Positions 45,909-54,407 of a stretch of 64,000 nucleotides of DNA are shown in pieces. The position numbers were made by a program, and so were the translations under genes. The notes beneath the pieces are model-generated. The model worked only from the letters and a program-made list of their open reading frames with translations. It searched no databases and was not told the DNA's origin. The DNA lies in NCBI RefSeq assembly GCF_014705615.1, contig NZ_JACXJA010000044.1:33433-97432 (forward strand), in the 5' to 3' direction. This DNA comes from Paenibacillus oceani. Its GTDB lineage: Bacteria > Bacillota > Bacilli > Paenibacillales > NBRC-103111. The stretch's first letter is position 1; the number at the start of each line of letters is the position of its first letter.

Positions 45909-46052
45909 GTGGCCACCCTCCTATTCAGTTTGGTCGATCAGCCCTGATTGCATGCGGCCTACAGCTTTTTCCAAAATCGGTTCGAAACAAGGCAGGATTA
46001 GGACGAACTCAGTCGAATTAGGTAAGGATTCCCATGAAATGAGGGGCCTGAA

Positions 46053-47309
46053 GTGACGCCGATAAAAGAAACTTTGCTGCAGCTGTTTATCTCTTTAATG
46101 CCGTTCGTGATGTACAACATCTACTATCGGGACAACAAGCATAACCATACCAAATCGTTCATTCTGATTACCGCCTCGTTAAGCCTGCTGCTCTCGATGA
46201 CATTCGCCGCCGGAGTGGAAAACGGAATTTTTTTCGATGCCCGGTATATTTTGATGTATTTCAGCATCATGTTCGGCGGGATCGCAGTCGGGTCGGTTAT
46301 CTTTGCCGAATTTATCATCTACCGGCTGCTGCTGGGCGGAGACGGCACCTTTGTCGCGATTCTCATCGTAGCCTTCACGTTTCCCCTTTCGGTGCTGTTC
46401 TATAAACTGTTCCAGCAGGCGAAACGGTTGTCGCTGATCACGTTTTTCGCCGGGATCGTCATCTCGTCCGTACCGTTTCTGATCTCGTATCTGTACTTCG
46501 ATCCCGACTATTTCATCAAACATCTCGGCTTCCACATCCTCGTTCTGCCTATCCAGAATTCCATCGGCATCTGGCTGCTCATCTCATTGTTCAGCAAATC
46601 CGTATCGGACAAAAAAATATATGTCAGCTACCTGGAGAACGAGAAAGTCAATACGATCAGCCATGTGGCCGCCTCGCTCGCCCATGAGGTGCGCAATCCG
46701 CTAACCGTTGTAAAAGGATTTCTGACCTTAATCCGCGAGCGCCCGGCCCCCGACGAGAAAGTCGCCCATTATATCGACATCAGCATATCAGAGATTCAGC
46801 GGACCGAATCGATCCTGTCGGAGTTTCTCTCGATCTCCAAGCCGCTGAGCGGCGGGCTGGAACGTACGAACCTGTCCGAGCTGCTGCACATCATGATGGA
46901 AGTGATGAGCTCTTACGCTAATATGAACAATGTGGGGTTGGAGGTGAGCCGGTCGGACTATCCGGTGTGGATCATGGCGAATCCGGACGAAATCAAGCAA
47001 ACCTTGCTCAACTTCATCAAAAACGCGGTGGAGGCGTGCTCTGCCGTATCGAACGGGAAAGTCGCGCTGCGGCTGGACACGAACATTCAGGACGCGCTGC
47101 TGTTTATTGAAGACAACGGGATCGGCATGAAGCAGGAGCAGGTCAACCGGCTCGGCTCGATCTATTTTACGACGAAATCCAGCGGTACGGGACTCGGTCT
47201 GACGTTCTCCTACCAGGTAATCCGCACGCTGGGCGGGACGATATCCGTTCATAGCGAGCCCGGAGAAGGAACGCAATTCACGATCACGCTGCCTTTGCTG
47301 TCCGAGTAA
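46053..47309 (+). CDS. Sporulation-kinase (KinB)-like sensor histidine kinase
   Basis: 418 residues, GTG start. The first 190 residues hold about five or six membrane helices (LFISLMPFVMYNIYYRDN, FILITASLSLLLSMTFAAGV, LMYFSIMFGGIAVGSVIFAE, VAILIVAFTFPLSVLFYKLF, LIISVPFLISYLYF-type) resembling the 5TMR_LYT sensor unit. The kinase part has VAASLAHEVRNPLTVVKGFL (phospho-acceptor His), LLNFIKNAVEA, IEDNGIGMKQEQ and SSGTGLGLTFSYQVI. No response regulator gene is adjacent, as with KinA-E, which feed the Spo0F phosphorelay. Confidence 0.88.
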   Translation: MTPIKETLLQLFISLMPFVMYNIYYRDNKHNHTKSFILITASLSLLLSMTFAAGVENGIFFDARYILMYFSIMFGGIAVGSVIFAEFIIYRLLLGGDGTFVAILIVAFTFPLSVLFYKLFQQAKRLSLITFFAGIVISSVPFLISYLYFDPDYFIKHLGFHILVLPIQNSIGIWLLISLFSKSVSDKKIYVSYLENEKVNTISHVAASLAHEVRNPLTVVKGFLTLIRERPAPDEKVAHYIDISISEIQRTESILSEFLSISKPLSGGLERTNLSELLHIMMEVMSSYANMNNVGLEVSRSDYPVWIMANPDEIKQTLLNFIKNAVEACSAVSNGKVALRLDTNIQDALLFIEDNGIGMKQEQVNRLGSIYFTTKSSGTGLGLTFSYQVIRTLGGTISVHSEPGEGTQFTITLPLLSE

Positions 47310-47321
47310 GGCGGATCGCCT

Positions 47322-47345
47322 GCTCCCGCCGGCGGGCGAAATTTT
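47322..47345 (+). terminator. Weak terminator after kinase gene
   Basis: CTCCCGCCGGCGGGCGAAATTTTT: a GC-rich self-complementary stretch followed by T residues, 12 bp after the stop. Confidence 0.45.
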
Positions 47346-47518
47346 TATTTATCCGGCACAGTTTTATGGAAGCGCTTTATCCATAGCGGAAGCGATCGTT
47401 TCTGTACATATTAGGTTCAGCACGCCACCGCCGAAACCCTTCTTATTTTTCTATATTTTCCCTGATTTATACACGACCTGAGAGCCGTTCTTTTTTTTTG
47501 CCCTAGCGAAAGTTTGTG

Positions 47519-47547
47519 TTGTCAGGGAAAGACTTGTGCCCTATACT
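47519..47547 (+). promoter_or_regulatory. Promoter of the feo operon
   Basis: TTGTCA, a 17-bp spacer, TATACT, 88 bp before the feoA start. I did not find a clear Fur box over it; if Fur controls the operon its site is diverged. Confidence 0.55.
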
Positions 47548-47634
47548 AAAATCAAGACACATTAGTCAAATATGCGGCATAGATTATTATAAAAGTTGCA
47601 CTTGGCAAACAGTTTGTCACACAGGAAATACAGG

Positions 47635-47901
47635 ATGGTGATGGCGATGTCTGCAAAAGACGAAGCATTATCCAAAGCTGCTGTCGGCAGTCAGATCGTG
47701 CTGAGCCGCATCGAGGTTCAAGGCGTCCTGCGCCGGCGGCTGCTCGATCTCGGATTCGTCCCGGGCAGCGTGGTGGAAGTCGTACAGCGCAGTCCGCTCG
47801 GCGATCCGACCGCATTTCGGGTCAATAACACGACGATAGCGCTGCGCAAGGAAGAAAGTTCACTTATATTCGGGGAGCCTTTGGGAGGCGATGGGACATG
47901 A
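47635..47901 (+). CDS. feoA: FeoA ferrous-iron transport accessory protein
   Basis: 88 residues from ATG 47635 (CAGGAAA upstream; in-frame ATGs at 47641 and 47647 are possible). It is an SH3-like FeoA domain: VGSQIVLSRIEVQGVLRRRLLDLGFVPGSVVEVVQRSPLGDPTAFRVNNTTIALRKEE region, with the conserved LxxLGFxPG turn. FeoA interacts with FeoB to regulate Fe(II) uptake. The gene overlaps the next start by 4 bp (ATGA). Confidence 0.93.
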   Translation: MVMAMSAKDEALSKAAVGSQIVLSRIEVQGVLRRRLLDLGFVPGSVVEVVQRSPLGDPTAFRVNNTTIALRKEESSLIFGEPLGGDGT

Positions 47902-48635
47902 GAACCTATACGATAGCGCTCGCCGGCAATCCGAACACGGGAAAAAGCACGTTGTTTAATACATTAACCGGTCTTCGTCAGCATACCGGCAACTGGGCCG
48001 GGAAGACGGTCGTCCGCGCGGAAGGCGAATTTAAGCACGGCGATGCCGCCTACAAAATTATCGACCTGCCGGGCACGTATTCCTTATACTCCAACTCGGC
48101 CGACGAAGAAGTCGCCCGGGATTATATCATTTTCGAGCAGCCGGACGTCACGATCGTCGTTATCGACGCCACCTCGCTGGAGCGCAACTTGAATTTGGCG
48201 CTGCAGGTGCTGGAGATGACGAACCGCGCCGTCGTATGCGTCAACCTGATGGATGAGGCGGCGAAGCTGGGAATCCGGGTCGATCTGGCCAAGATCGGAC
48301 AAAGGCTCGGCGTGCCGGTTGTAGCGATCTCCGCCCGTAATAAGACAGGGATCGACGTGCTGCTGGAGCAGGTCGAGCGGGTCGCTTCCGGCAAGCTCGT
48401 GCCGCATCCGGTGATGATCCCGTACAACGAGCAGATCGAGCGTAAAATTGCGGAGCTGGAGCCCGTCATCCGAGAAACGTTAGGCGCCCGCTACCCGACG
48501 CGCTGGATCGCCCTGAGACTGCTGGACGGAGACGAAAGCTTGCTGCAATCGTTAAAGGCGAGAATGGACGCTCCGCTCGGGTCATCTACCGCCGTCAAGG
48601 AGGTCGTGCGTCATGAGCAACCTGTCTGCCACTAA
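47898..48635 (+). CDS. feoB: FeoB GTPase subunit (split FeoB, N-terminal part)
   Basis: 245 residues, equal to only the cytosolic G domain of FeoB plus part of the guanine-dissociation-inhibitor helices. G1 is AGNPNTGKSTLFN, G3 DLPGTYSLYS, G4 NLMDEA and G5 ISARNKTG. The protein ends after LLQSLKARMDAPLGSS with a stop, whereas ordinary FeoB continues into the membrane domain (about 650-770 residues in one chain). The permease is encoded by the next gene, whose start lies 23 bp inside this one. Confidence 0.9.
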   Translation: MRTYTIALAGNPNTGKSTLFNTLTGLRQHTGNWAGKTVVRAEGEFKHGDAAYKIIDLPGTYSLYSNSADEEVARDYIIFEQPDVTIVVIDATSLERNLNLALQVLEMTNRAVVCVNLMDEAAKLGIRVDLAKIGQRLGVPVVAISARNKTGIDVLLEQVERVASGKLVPHPVMIPYNEQIERKIAELEPVIRETLGARYPTRWIALRLLDGDESLLQSLKARMDAPLGSSTAVKEVVRHEQPVCH

Positions 48636-50016
48636 TTCCGACCGGCTCGACGCCCTTCTAGACATCGCACGGAAATCCGGCGACGGCGACTCCGTCCGGG
48701 ACGGAATCGTCAGCGATATATACAGATTGAGCCGGGACATCTGCAAGGAAACGGTTCGATACGAGGATAAGAAAAAACTGGAAGGCGCTTATAAGCTCGA
48801 CCGGATCGTCACCTCCAAGCTATGGGGCTACCCGATCATGTTCCTGATTCTGGGCGTCGTATTCTGGCTGACTATTGCGGGAGCGAATGTGCCCTCCGCA
48901 CTAATCGCCGATTTCTTCGGCGTGATCGAATCGTATTTGACCGCCGGTTTTCAGGCGGTGAACGCGCCGGCCTGGCTGCACGGCATCCTGGTGCTCGGCT
49001 TCTTCCGGGGCACCTCCTGGGTCATTAGCGTGATGCTGCCTCCGATGGCGATTTTTTTCCCGACGTTTGCCCTGCTCGAGAATTTCGGTTACTTGCCGCG
49101 GGTCGCTTTTAACATGGACCGGCTATTCAAAAAGTCGGGCGGACACGGCAAGCAGGCGCTGACGATGTCGATGGGCTTTGGCTGCAACGCCGCCGCGATC
49201 TTGTCGACGCGGATTATCGAGTCTCCGCGCGAGCGGATGCTAGCGATTCTGACCAACAACTTCGTTCCTTGCAACGGCCGCTGGCCGACGCTCATCCTGC
49301 TCTCGTCGCTGTTCATGGCAGCCGGCGTGGCGGGCGGACTGCACACGGTAGCTACCGCCATGGTCGTGATGAGCATGGTGCTGTTCGGCATCGTTATTAC
49401 GCTTACCGTATCGTGGGCGCTGTCCAAAACGATGCTTCGCGGCGTGCCGACGCACTATACGCTTGAGCTGCCTCCGTACCGCAAGCCGCAGTTCGCCAAG
49501 ACGATTCTGCTCGCTTCCCGCGACAAATCGTGGAGCGTTCTGAAGCGCGCCGTCATCGTGGCCGCTCCGGCCGGCGTAATTACGTGGATTCTAGGCAATA
49601 TTATGGTCGGCGGCGAAAGCATACTCGCTCATATGGCCGCCTTCTTCGATCCGTTCGCCCAAGCGATCGGTCTGGACGGCTATATTTTGATGGCGTTCAT
49701 CCTCGGACTTCCGGCAAATGAAATCGTGCTGCCGATTTTGCTCATGGGCTACTTGTCCTCCGGAGCGATGGTTGATGCCGACGGTCTCGACGGAATCAAG
49801 GACATCTTCCTTAATCACGGCTGGACTTGGCTGACGGCGCTTAATATGATGCTGTTCTCTCTGCTCCATTACCCGTGCGGCACGACGCTGTTTAATATCT
49901 ACAAGGAAACGAAAAGTGCCAAGTGGACGGTGCTGTCCGCCCTCATCCCGCTCTCGATCGCAATCTTCATCACTTTTGTTATCGCTCAGACGGCCCGCCT
50001 GCTCGGCTGGGTCTGA
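48613..50016 (+). CDS. feoB: FeoB membrane permease subunit (split FeoB, C-terminal part)
   Basis: 467 residues. It begins with the end of the GDI region (SDIYRLSRDICKETVRYEDK, KLDRIVTSKLWGYPIMFLIL), then 8-9 membrane helices with the two nucleoside-recognition Gate motifs (GFFRGTSWVISVMLPPMAIFF, MSMGFGCNAAAILSTRI and GLPANEIVLPILLMGY). The GFGCN motif with its Cys is the proposed Fe(II) route. It overlaps the GTPase gene by 23 bp in another frame with its own ATG, so the split is a stable gene arrangement with coupled translation. Confidence 0.9.
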   Translation: MSNLSATNSDRLDALLDIARKSGDGDSVRDGIVSDIYRLSRDICKETVRYEDKKKLEGAYKLDRIVTSKLWGYPIMFLILGVVFWLTIAGANVPSALIADFFGVIESYLTAGFQAVNAPAWLHGILVLGFFRGTSWVISVMLPPMAIFFPTFALLENFGYLPRVAFNMDRLFKKSGGHGKQALTMSMGFGCNAAAILSTRIIESPRERMLAILTNNFVPCNGRWPTLILLSSLFMAAGVAGGLHTVATAMVVMSMVLFGIVITLTVSWALSKTMLRGVPTHYTLELPPYRKPQFAKTILLASRDKSWSVLKRAVIVAAPAGVITWILGNIMVGGESILAHMAAFFDPFAQAIGLDGYILMAFILGLPANEIVLPILLMGYLSSGAMVDADGLDGIKDIFLNHGWTWLTALNMMLFSLLHYPCGTTLFNIYKETKSAKWTVLSALIPLSIAIFITFVIAQTARLLGWV

Positions 50017-50028
50017 ACTTGCAGCAGC

Positions 50029-50091
50029 AAAGCCCTCGATCCGCGTACGGCAGCACGAATGCCGCGCACGCGGATCGAGGGCTTATTTTCG
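50029..50091 (+). terminator. Strong terminator of the feo operon
   Basis: AAGCCCTCGATCCGCGT pairs with ACGCGGATCGAGGGCTT, 17-bp arms around a 21-base interior, followed by ATTTT. Its left arm starts 13 bp after the feoB stop. Confidence 0.85.
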
Positions 50092-50265
50092 GGAGAGTAA
50101 CGTTTGGAATGCTTCTTTTCTGTAAGAGAGGGGGAGTAAACGGATTTACACGCACATTCCCTGCCGCTTGGCAAAAATGTGATTCGGCGATGCTTGAGCC
50201 TGTAGTCGATAGTAAATTGGCCCTGTGCATCCACACTGTTGTACTTGAACAGCAAGCGGGAAGCG

Positions 50266-50462
50266 AAATAAGAGCGGTTTGTACCCCTTATATTGTCCGA
50301 AATCCGCTTGAATAGGGAAATAAGAGCGGTTTGTAGCTTCTATATTCCGCGAAAATGGTGCTGATCCGGCCGATTGGTAGAAATAACGGGTGCAAACCGC
50401 CTTTATTTGCTTCTGTCGTCGTAATAGGCCGAATATAGCGGCTGCCAAAGACTCTTATTTTA
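50266..50462. repeat. Intergenic repeat array B (TAAGAGCGGTTTG family, 4 units)
   Basis: Units at about 50266-50294, 50317-50348, 50381-50409 and 50430-50462. The first two read AAATAAGAGCGGTTTGTA; the third and fourth are inverted (TGCAAACCGCCTTTATTTG; GACTCTTATTTTA). Same family and overall length (about 197 bp) as arrays A and C. The rest of 50092-50724 holds no recognisable gene. Confidence 0.8.
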
Positions 50463-50724
50463 CTTGAGAGAGCGGGCGCGTACGCGAAGTTTGTTCGGTG
50501 AAGTTTCAAAATTCACCCGAGGCAAAGCCTCGAGCTATACTGCGCTTTCATGACGAGTCTGATCAACCCATTCTACATAATGCGTTGATCCGCCATTTGA
50601 AAAGACAAACCGCGCGTTTCTGTATCTTGTTAAGCTCCCCGCTCTTACGCAGAGCCATCCATCGTGCGGCAAAGGCTTCGGTCAGACGGTCAGAAAGCCT
50701 TTCCTTTCATCAAATCGAGTGCGA

Positions 50725-50940
50725 CTACTCAGGGCGTTCCAGCGAGAACAACTCGCCCAGCTTGCCGTAGTTCGAGCCGGCGAGCCGGCTTACCGGCTGC
50801 AGCTTGCGGGCGTCGATACGCCCGTTCTCGTACAAAGCCTCGGCGATGTGAAACCGGACGACACGGCCGATCAGCAGATCGCTATTAAGCAGCTTGTAAT
50901 TGTCACGGTCGCTTTGTAAAGCCGGATCTATCGAGATCAT
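50725..50940 (-). pseudogene. C-terminal remnant of a flavin reductase-like protein
   Basis: A 71-codon frame: LLNSDLLIGRVVRFHIAEAL, then YENGRIDARKLQPVSRLAGS and NYGKLGELFSLERPE. This is the typical end of DIM6/NTAB-type flavin reductases (GRVVRFHI... RIDxxKLxPVxRLxGxxY). The N-terminal two thirds, with the FMN site, are missing. An ATG with a GGTGGG preceding it starts the remnant, so a short peptide could be made but not an enzyme. Confidence 0.6.
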
Positions 50941-50998
50941 CCCACCTGCTCCTATCTGCTGCCTGTTATTATATAGCCATGCCCGATTGCCAGCGGGA

Positions 50999-51625
50999 TT
51001 ACTCGCCGGGCTTCCGGCTGCCGAACTTGCTGCGGAACCAGACGGCCGCGGCTTCCGCCTCCGAGGCGGTTAATTGATGACCGAACGACTCCCAGTGAAC
51101 GTCGACCTCCGCACCGGCTCCGCGCAGCAGGTTCCCAAGCTCCTCCGTCTCGCCCGGAGAGCAGATCGGATCGTTCGTTCCCGCCCCGATAAATACCGGC
51201 GTCCCGGCCAGATCCGGCAGCGTCACTCCCCGGCGCGGCACCATCGGATGGTGGAGAATCGCACCGCGCAGTACGCGTTCGTGATGGAACAGCAGACTTC
51301 CTGCCAGATTCGCCCCGTTCGAGTAGCCGACGGCCACCAGATTCGAGCGGTCCAATTCATACCGGACGGCCGCCTCGTCCAGAAACCGCCTTACTTCATC
51401 CGTGCGGAACAGCAAATCCTCTTCGTCGAAGACGCCTTCCGCAAGACGCCTGAAAAAACGCGGCATTCCATTTTCAAGCACGTTGCCTCGAAGTCCCAAG
51501 TAAGACGAGTCCGGAGCGATCGCCCGGGCTAACGGCACAAGGTCCCGTTCGTTGCCTCCGGTGCCGTGAAGCAGAACAAGCGTCGGGGCCGCCGGATCGG
51601 CCCCTTTCTGAAAGAGATGGTTCAT
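50999..51625 (-). CDS. mhqD: MhqD-like carboxylesterase/hydrolase
   Basis: 208 residues from ATG 51625 (GGAGGCGAAGG upstream); the frame is open upstream inside the preceding gene but that part is spurious. Alpha/beta-hydrolase fold: VLLHGTGGNERDL (oxyanion region), nucleophile elbow VAVGYSNGANLA with Ser, Asp in GAGTNDPICSPGE and His in FGHQLTASE. The start overlaps the dioxygenase stop (ATGA). In Bacillus, mhqED encodes this pair in the MhqR regulon against quinones and catechol-type compounds. Confidence 0.8.
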   Translation of the reverse strand: MNHLFQKGADPAAPTLVLLHGTGGNERDLVPLARAIAPDSSYLGLRGNVLENGMPRFFRRLAEGVFDEEDLLFRTDEVRRFLDEAAVRYELDRSNLVAVGYSNGANLAGSLLFHHERVLRGAILHHPMVPRRGVTLPDLAGTPVFIGAGTNDPICSPGETEELGNLLRGAGAEVDVHWESFGHQLTASEAEAAAVWFRSKFGSRKPGE

Positions 51626-52572
51626 TTCACCTTCGCCTCCCGTTCGCGGACTTTTATCGGCAGCAAGTTCGCTTCGATCTGCGCCCGCTGCGGTTCGTAC
51701 CATTCCGGCAGCATCAGCTTCTCCCCTAAAGCGCCGGTGTTCTCGTCCACGGCGAACCCTGGAGGGTCCGTAGCGATCTCGAACAAAATGCCGCCCGCTT
51801 CCCGGAAATACACCGCATTGAAATATTGACGGTCTATAACCGGTGTCGGCTGGTAGCCATGCTCCGTCACTTTCGTTCTCCACGCCTCGTGCTCGTCAAA
51901 ATGTTTCGCCCGCCAGGCGATATGGTGAACCGTACCGGCTCCGCCGCTCCCCCAGTCCATATTGGCCAGCCGCACGTCAATAACGTTGCCAATCTCGCCA
52001 TGTGCCCGAAACCGCACATATTCATCGGTGCTGTCCACCTTTTTCAGGCCGAGTATGCTTTCCAGCGCCTCGATCGTTTTTGCGGAATTGACGCTGTACA
52101 GAACCGCTCCGGCAAAACCTTTGATCGCCTTGTCCACCGGAATGCCTCCGAACGACCATGTGCTTGCAAGCCCTTCCTCCCGTTCCACCAGCTCCAGCCT
52201 CAGTCCTTCGTTATCGGAAAATTGCAGAACCTGTTCCGAGAAACGAACCGATTTCACGACCGGGACGCCGAAGCTGCCCAGCCGCTCCTCCCAAAAATCC
52301 AGCGATCTCGGAGGGACCGCGTACGAAGTAATCCCGGTCTGCCCTCCTCCGATCCTGCCTTTGCGCGAGCCGGGAAACGGAAAAAACGTAATGATCGTCC
52401 CCGGACTGCCCTGCTCGTTGCCGAAATACAGATGATACACTTCGGGAGCATCGAAGTTAATCGTCTTTTTAACCAGCCTAAGGCCTAACACGCCAGCGTA
52501 AAAATCTACATTTTCCTGCGGGCTTCTGGCAAATGCCGTAATGTGGTGAATGCCTGCTGTTTGCAAAGTCAT
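51622..52572 (-). CDS. mhqE: MhqE/MhqO-like ring-cleaving dioxygenase (VOC fold)
   Basis: 316 residues. Two glyoxalase/VOC modules: GIHHITAFARSPQENVDFYAGVLGLRLVKKT and a second with GTVHHIAWRAKHFDEHEAW, with the metal ligands probably the His residues of these and Glu in GGILFEIATDPPGF. The family is annotated as ring-cleaving dioxygenase acting on hydroquinone-type compounds. It forms a translationally coupled pair with the hydrolase. The nearest promoter signal is 310 bp upstream, where an MhqR-like palindrome is present. Confidence 0.85.
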   Translation of the reverse strand: MTLQTAGIHHITAFARSPQENVDFYAGVLGLRLVKKTINFDAPEVYHLYFGNEQGSPGTIITFFPFPGSRKGRIGGGQTGITSYAVPPRSLDFWEERLGSFGVPVVKSVRFSEQVLQFSDNEGLRLELVEREEGLASTWSFGGIPVDKAIKGFAGAVLYSVNSAKTIEALESILGLKKVDSTDEYVRFRAHGEIGNVIDVRLANMDWGSGGAGTVHHIAWRAKHFDEHEAWRTKVTEHGYQPTPVIDRQYFNAVYFREAGGILFEIATDPPGFAVDENTGALGEKLMLPEWYEPQRAQIEANLLPIKVREREAKVK

Positions 52573-52878
52573 CTTGAATCCCTCCTGCTTGATCGTAATG
52601 CCTGGCCCGGAATGAAGCGAATATTGCAGCTCCGGCTGCTGCGCTTTGTGAACATTCGTCTGCGACGGGGTTCCCTAAACTGCTGTCCTCTCATATAAAG
52701 ACAGGGATAACGGCGTTGCAATCTACGAACGTTACAGCAGCTAATGAGCCGTCCGGTACCTATGGAAAGCCGCCTCTTACTGAAGGCCGGGCCGACATGG
52801 AATTCGAAAAACAGCGTTTCATTATTTTGCCCTCTCCCTTCTCCCGCATCCAACACTCCACTTTATCTTAAATATTAT

Positions 52879-52896
52879 TATCTTAAATTAAAGATA
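52879..52896. promoter_or_regulatory. MhqR-type MarR operator
   Basis: TATCTTAAATTAAAGATA: an 18-bp near-perfect palindrome with the same TATCT...AATT...AGATA skeleton as the MhqR box known in Bacillus (TATCTcgaAtTCgAGATA, quoted from memory). It overlaps the -10 box of the minus-strand promoter below. Confidence 0.6.
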
Positions 52897-52919
52897 TCTG
52901 ATTTTAAACGTTTTGTCAA
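52891..52919 (-). promoter_or_regulatory. Sigma-A promoter for the mhqED-like operon
   Basis: On the minus strand: TTGACA (52914-52919), a 17-bp spacer, TATCTT (52891-52896). The transcript would run through about 310 bp of sequence with no recognisable gene before the dioxygenase start. Confidence 0.6.
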
Positions 52920-52939
52920 TATAGGTTTTGTGCCTGAAC

Positions 52940-52983
52940 GCTTTTTGCTTTTTGCCTTTTGCCTTTTGCTTTTTGCTTTTGCA
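52940..52983. repeat. Simple repeat of TTTTTGC/TTTTGCC heptamers
   Basis: About six tandem imperfect 7-mers (GCTTTTTGCTTTTTGCC and so on). It lies just upstream of the -35 box of the mhq promoter, so changes in copy number would alter promoter-proximal spacing only on the far side. Confidence 0.75.
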
Positions 52984-53152
52984 GCCTTACAGATAAGTTT
53001 TACATGCGGGCAGCCTCGTTCCGTCCCGATCGATCTTATTATTGTCCCGATCCACCATGAAACCGGCAAGGCCGACGATTATGATGGAAGTATGAAAAGC
53101 TCCTAGACCCAGTCATCCGGAAAACGTTTCTCCAATCGGAAGGAGTGTGAGC

Positions 53153-54217
53153 ATGAGCGAACCGGTACGTATAGGCGTGTTAGGCTTTGCCCACGGCCAT
53201 GTATCGACTTACTGCAGCGAATGGAACAACTCCGAGCTTGGCATTCAGGTTGTAGCCGGATGGGACCACGACCCGGCGAGACTGCGGAAAGCGTCGGAAA
53301 CGTTCGGGCTGCAGCCTTATGAAGACGTATCCGCCCTGCTCGATCGGGACGATATCGCCGCAGTCGTGATCGCCTCGGAGACGTCGAAGCATGCCGATCT
53401 GGCCGAACAAGCGGCGGCCGCCGGCAAAGCGATTATTTTGCAAAAGCCGATGGCGCTTACGATCCGCGAGGCGGACCGGATCGTCGAGGCGGTCCGTAAG
53501 CACGGCGTACCATTTACGATGGCATGGCAGATGAGGGCCGACCCGCAAAATAGGCAGATGAAGCAATGGATCGACAGCGGCGAGCTCGGGCAGCTGTTCA
53601 TGATCCGCCGAAGACACGGGCTCGCGATGGGGCTTCAGGAAAGTTTCGCCGACTCCTGGCATGTCCAGCCCGAGTACAACCGCGACATTTGGGCCGATGA
53701 CGCCGCTCATCCGATTGACCTGCTCTATTACTGGCTGGGTGTTCCGGAAAGCGTAACGGCCGAGATCGAGTCGCTGTACAACCCGCGCATTCCGATGAAT
53801 AACGGGATCGCCATCTTCCGCTATCCGGGCGGACCGATCGCCGAGGTGAACTGCTCCTTCACCTGTACAGCGGCGGAAAATACGACGGAGATTATCGCCG
53901 AACGCGGAACGATCGTGCAAAATTACGGCGACGCCACCAGCTGCAACATCGCCCGGCCGGGAGACGGGCCCGGGTTGAAACGATTCGAAGCGGCGACCGG
54001 CGTCTGGACGGCCAGCGATATCGAAAGCCCGCCTAATCACGGCTATCGCATACGCGGCTTGGCGCGGCCGCTGGCCGAATTTGTGCGGGGAGAACGGCCG
54101 CCTTTGGCTACGGCGGAGGAAGGGCGCACTTCGCTGCGCCTCGTGCTGGCTTGCTATGCTTCTTCGCTGCAAGGCCGGAGAGTGACGCTGGACGATCCGA
54201 TGATCGAGCGTTTGTAA
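53153..54217 (+). CDS. Gfo/Idh/MocA-family oxidoreductase (first)
   Basis: 354 residues from ATG 53153 (GGAAGGAG upstream). The NAD(P)-binding N-terminus is RIGVLGFAHGHVSTYC, where HGH takes the place of the usual GxG. The cofactor-site EKP motif is changed to QKP (IILQKPMALT). The catalytic region is DDAAHPIDLLYYWLG with its His. Enzymes of this family oxidise or reduce sugars and cyclitols. It opens the plus-strand cluster that ends at 63649 and is distant in sequence from the other two family members there. Confidence 0.88.
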   Translation: MSEPVRIGVLGFAHGHVSTYCSEWNNSELGIQVVAGWDHDPARLRKASETFGLQPYEDVSALLDRDDIAAVVIASETSKHADLAEQAAAAGKAIILQKPMALTIREADRIVEAVRKHGVPFTMAWQMRADPQNRQMKQWIDSGELGQLFMIRRRHGLAMGLQESFADSWHVQPEYNRDIWADDAAHPIDLLYYWLGVPESVTAEIESLYNPRIPMNNGIAIFRYPGGPIAEVNCSFTCTAAENTTEIIAERGTIVQNYGDATSCNIARPGDGPGLKRFEAATGVWTASDIESPPNHGYRIRGLARPLAEFVRGERPPLATAEEGRTSLRLVLACYASSLQGRRVTLDDPMIERL

Positions 54218-54407
54218 GCGATAACAGACTAGGAACCAATACGTAAAATCCATTATGTGACGAGAGGCAGGTGAAGCTTTCCGCCGCCTTGGTGCTATGC
54301 CGGTCATAGGTGGGAGTGAACGATGGTGTCGGCGAAGAGTCAACCCGCTTCCGATCCTCCTAATACGCCGGCATTGCACGGACCGGGCGAGCCGGGAAGC
54401 AGTGCGA

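Noticed and set aside
47368..47381. Second cre site upstream of feoA (TGGAAGCGCTTTAT)
   Set aside because: Three mismatches to the consensus, including both final bases, and it lies upstream of the better promoter at 47519.
52569..52856. 95-codon minus-strand frame between the mhq promoter and the dioxygenase
   Set aside because: No ribosome site, Arg-rich low-quality composition and no family resemblance. Treated as filler or unrecognisable decay.
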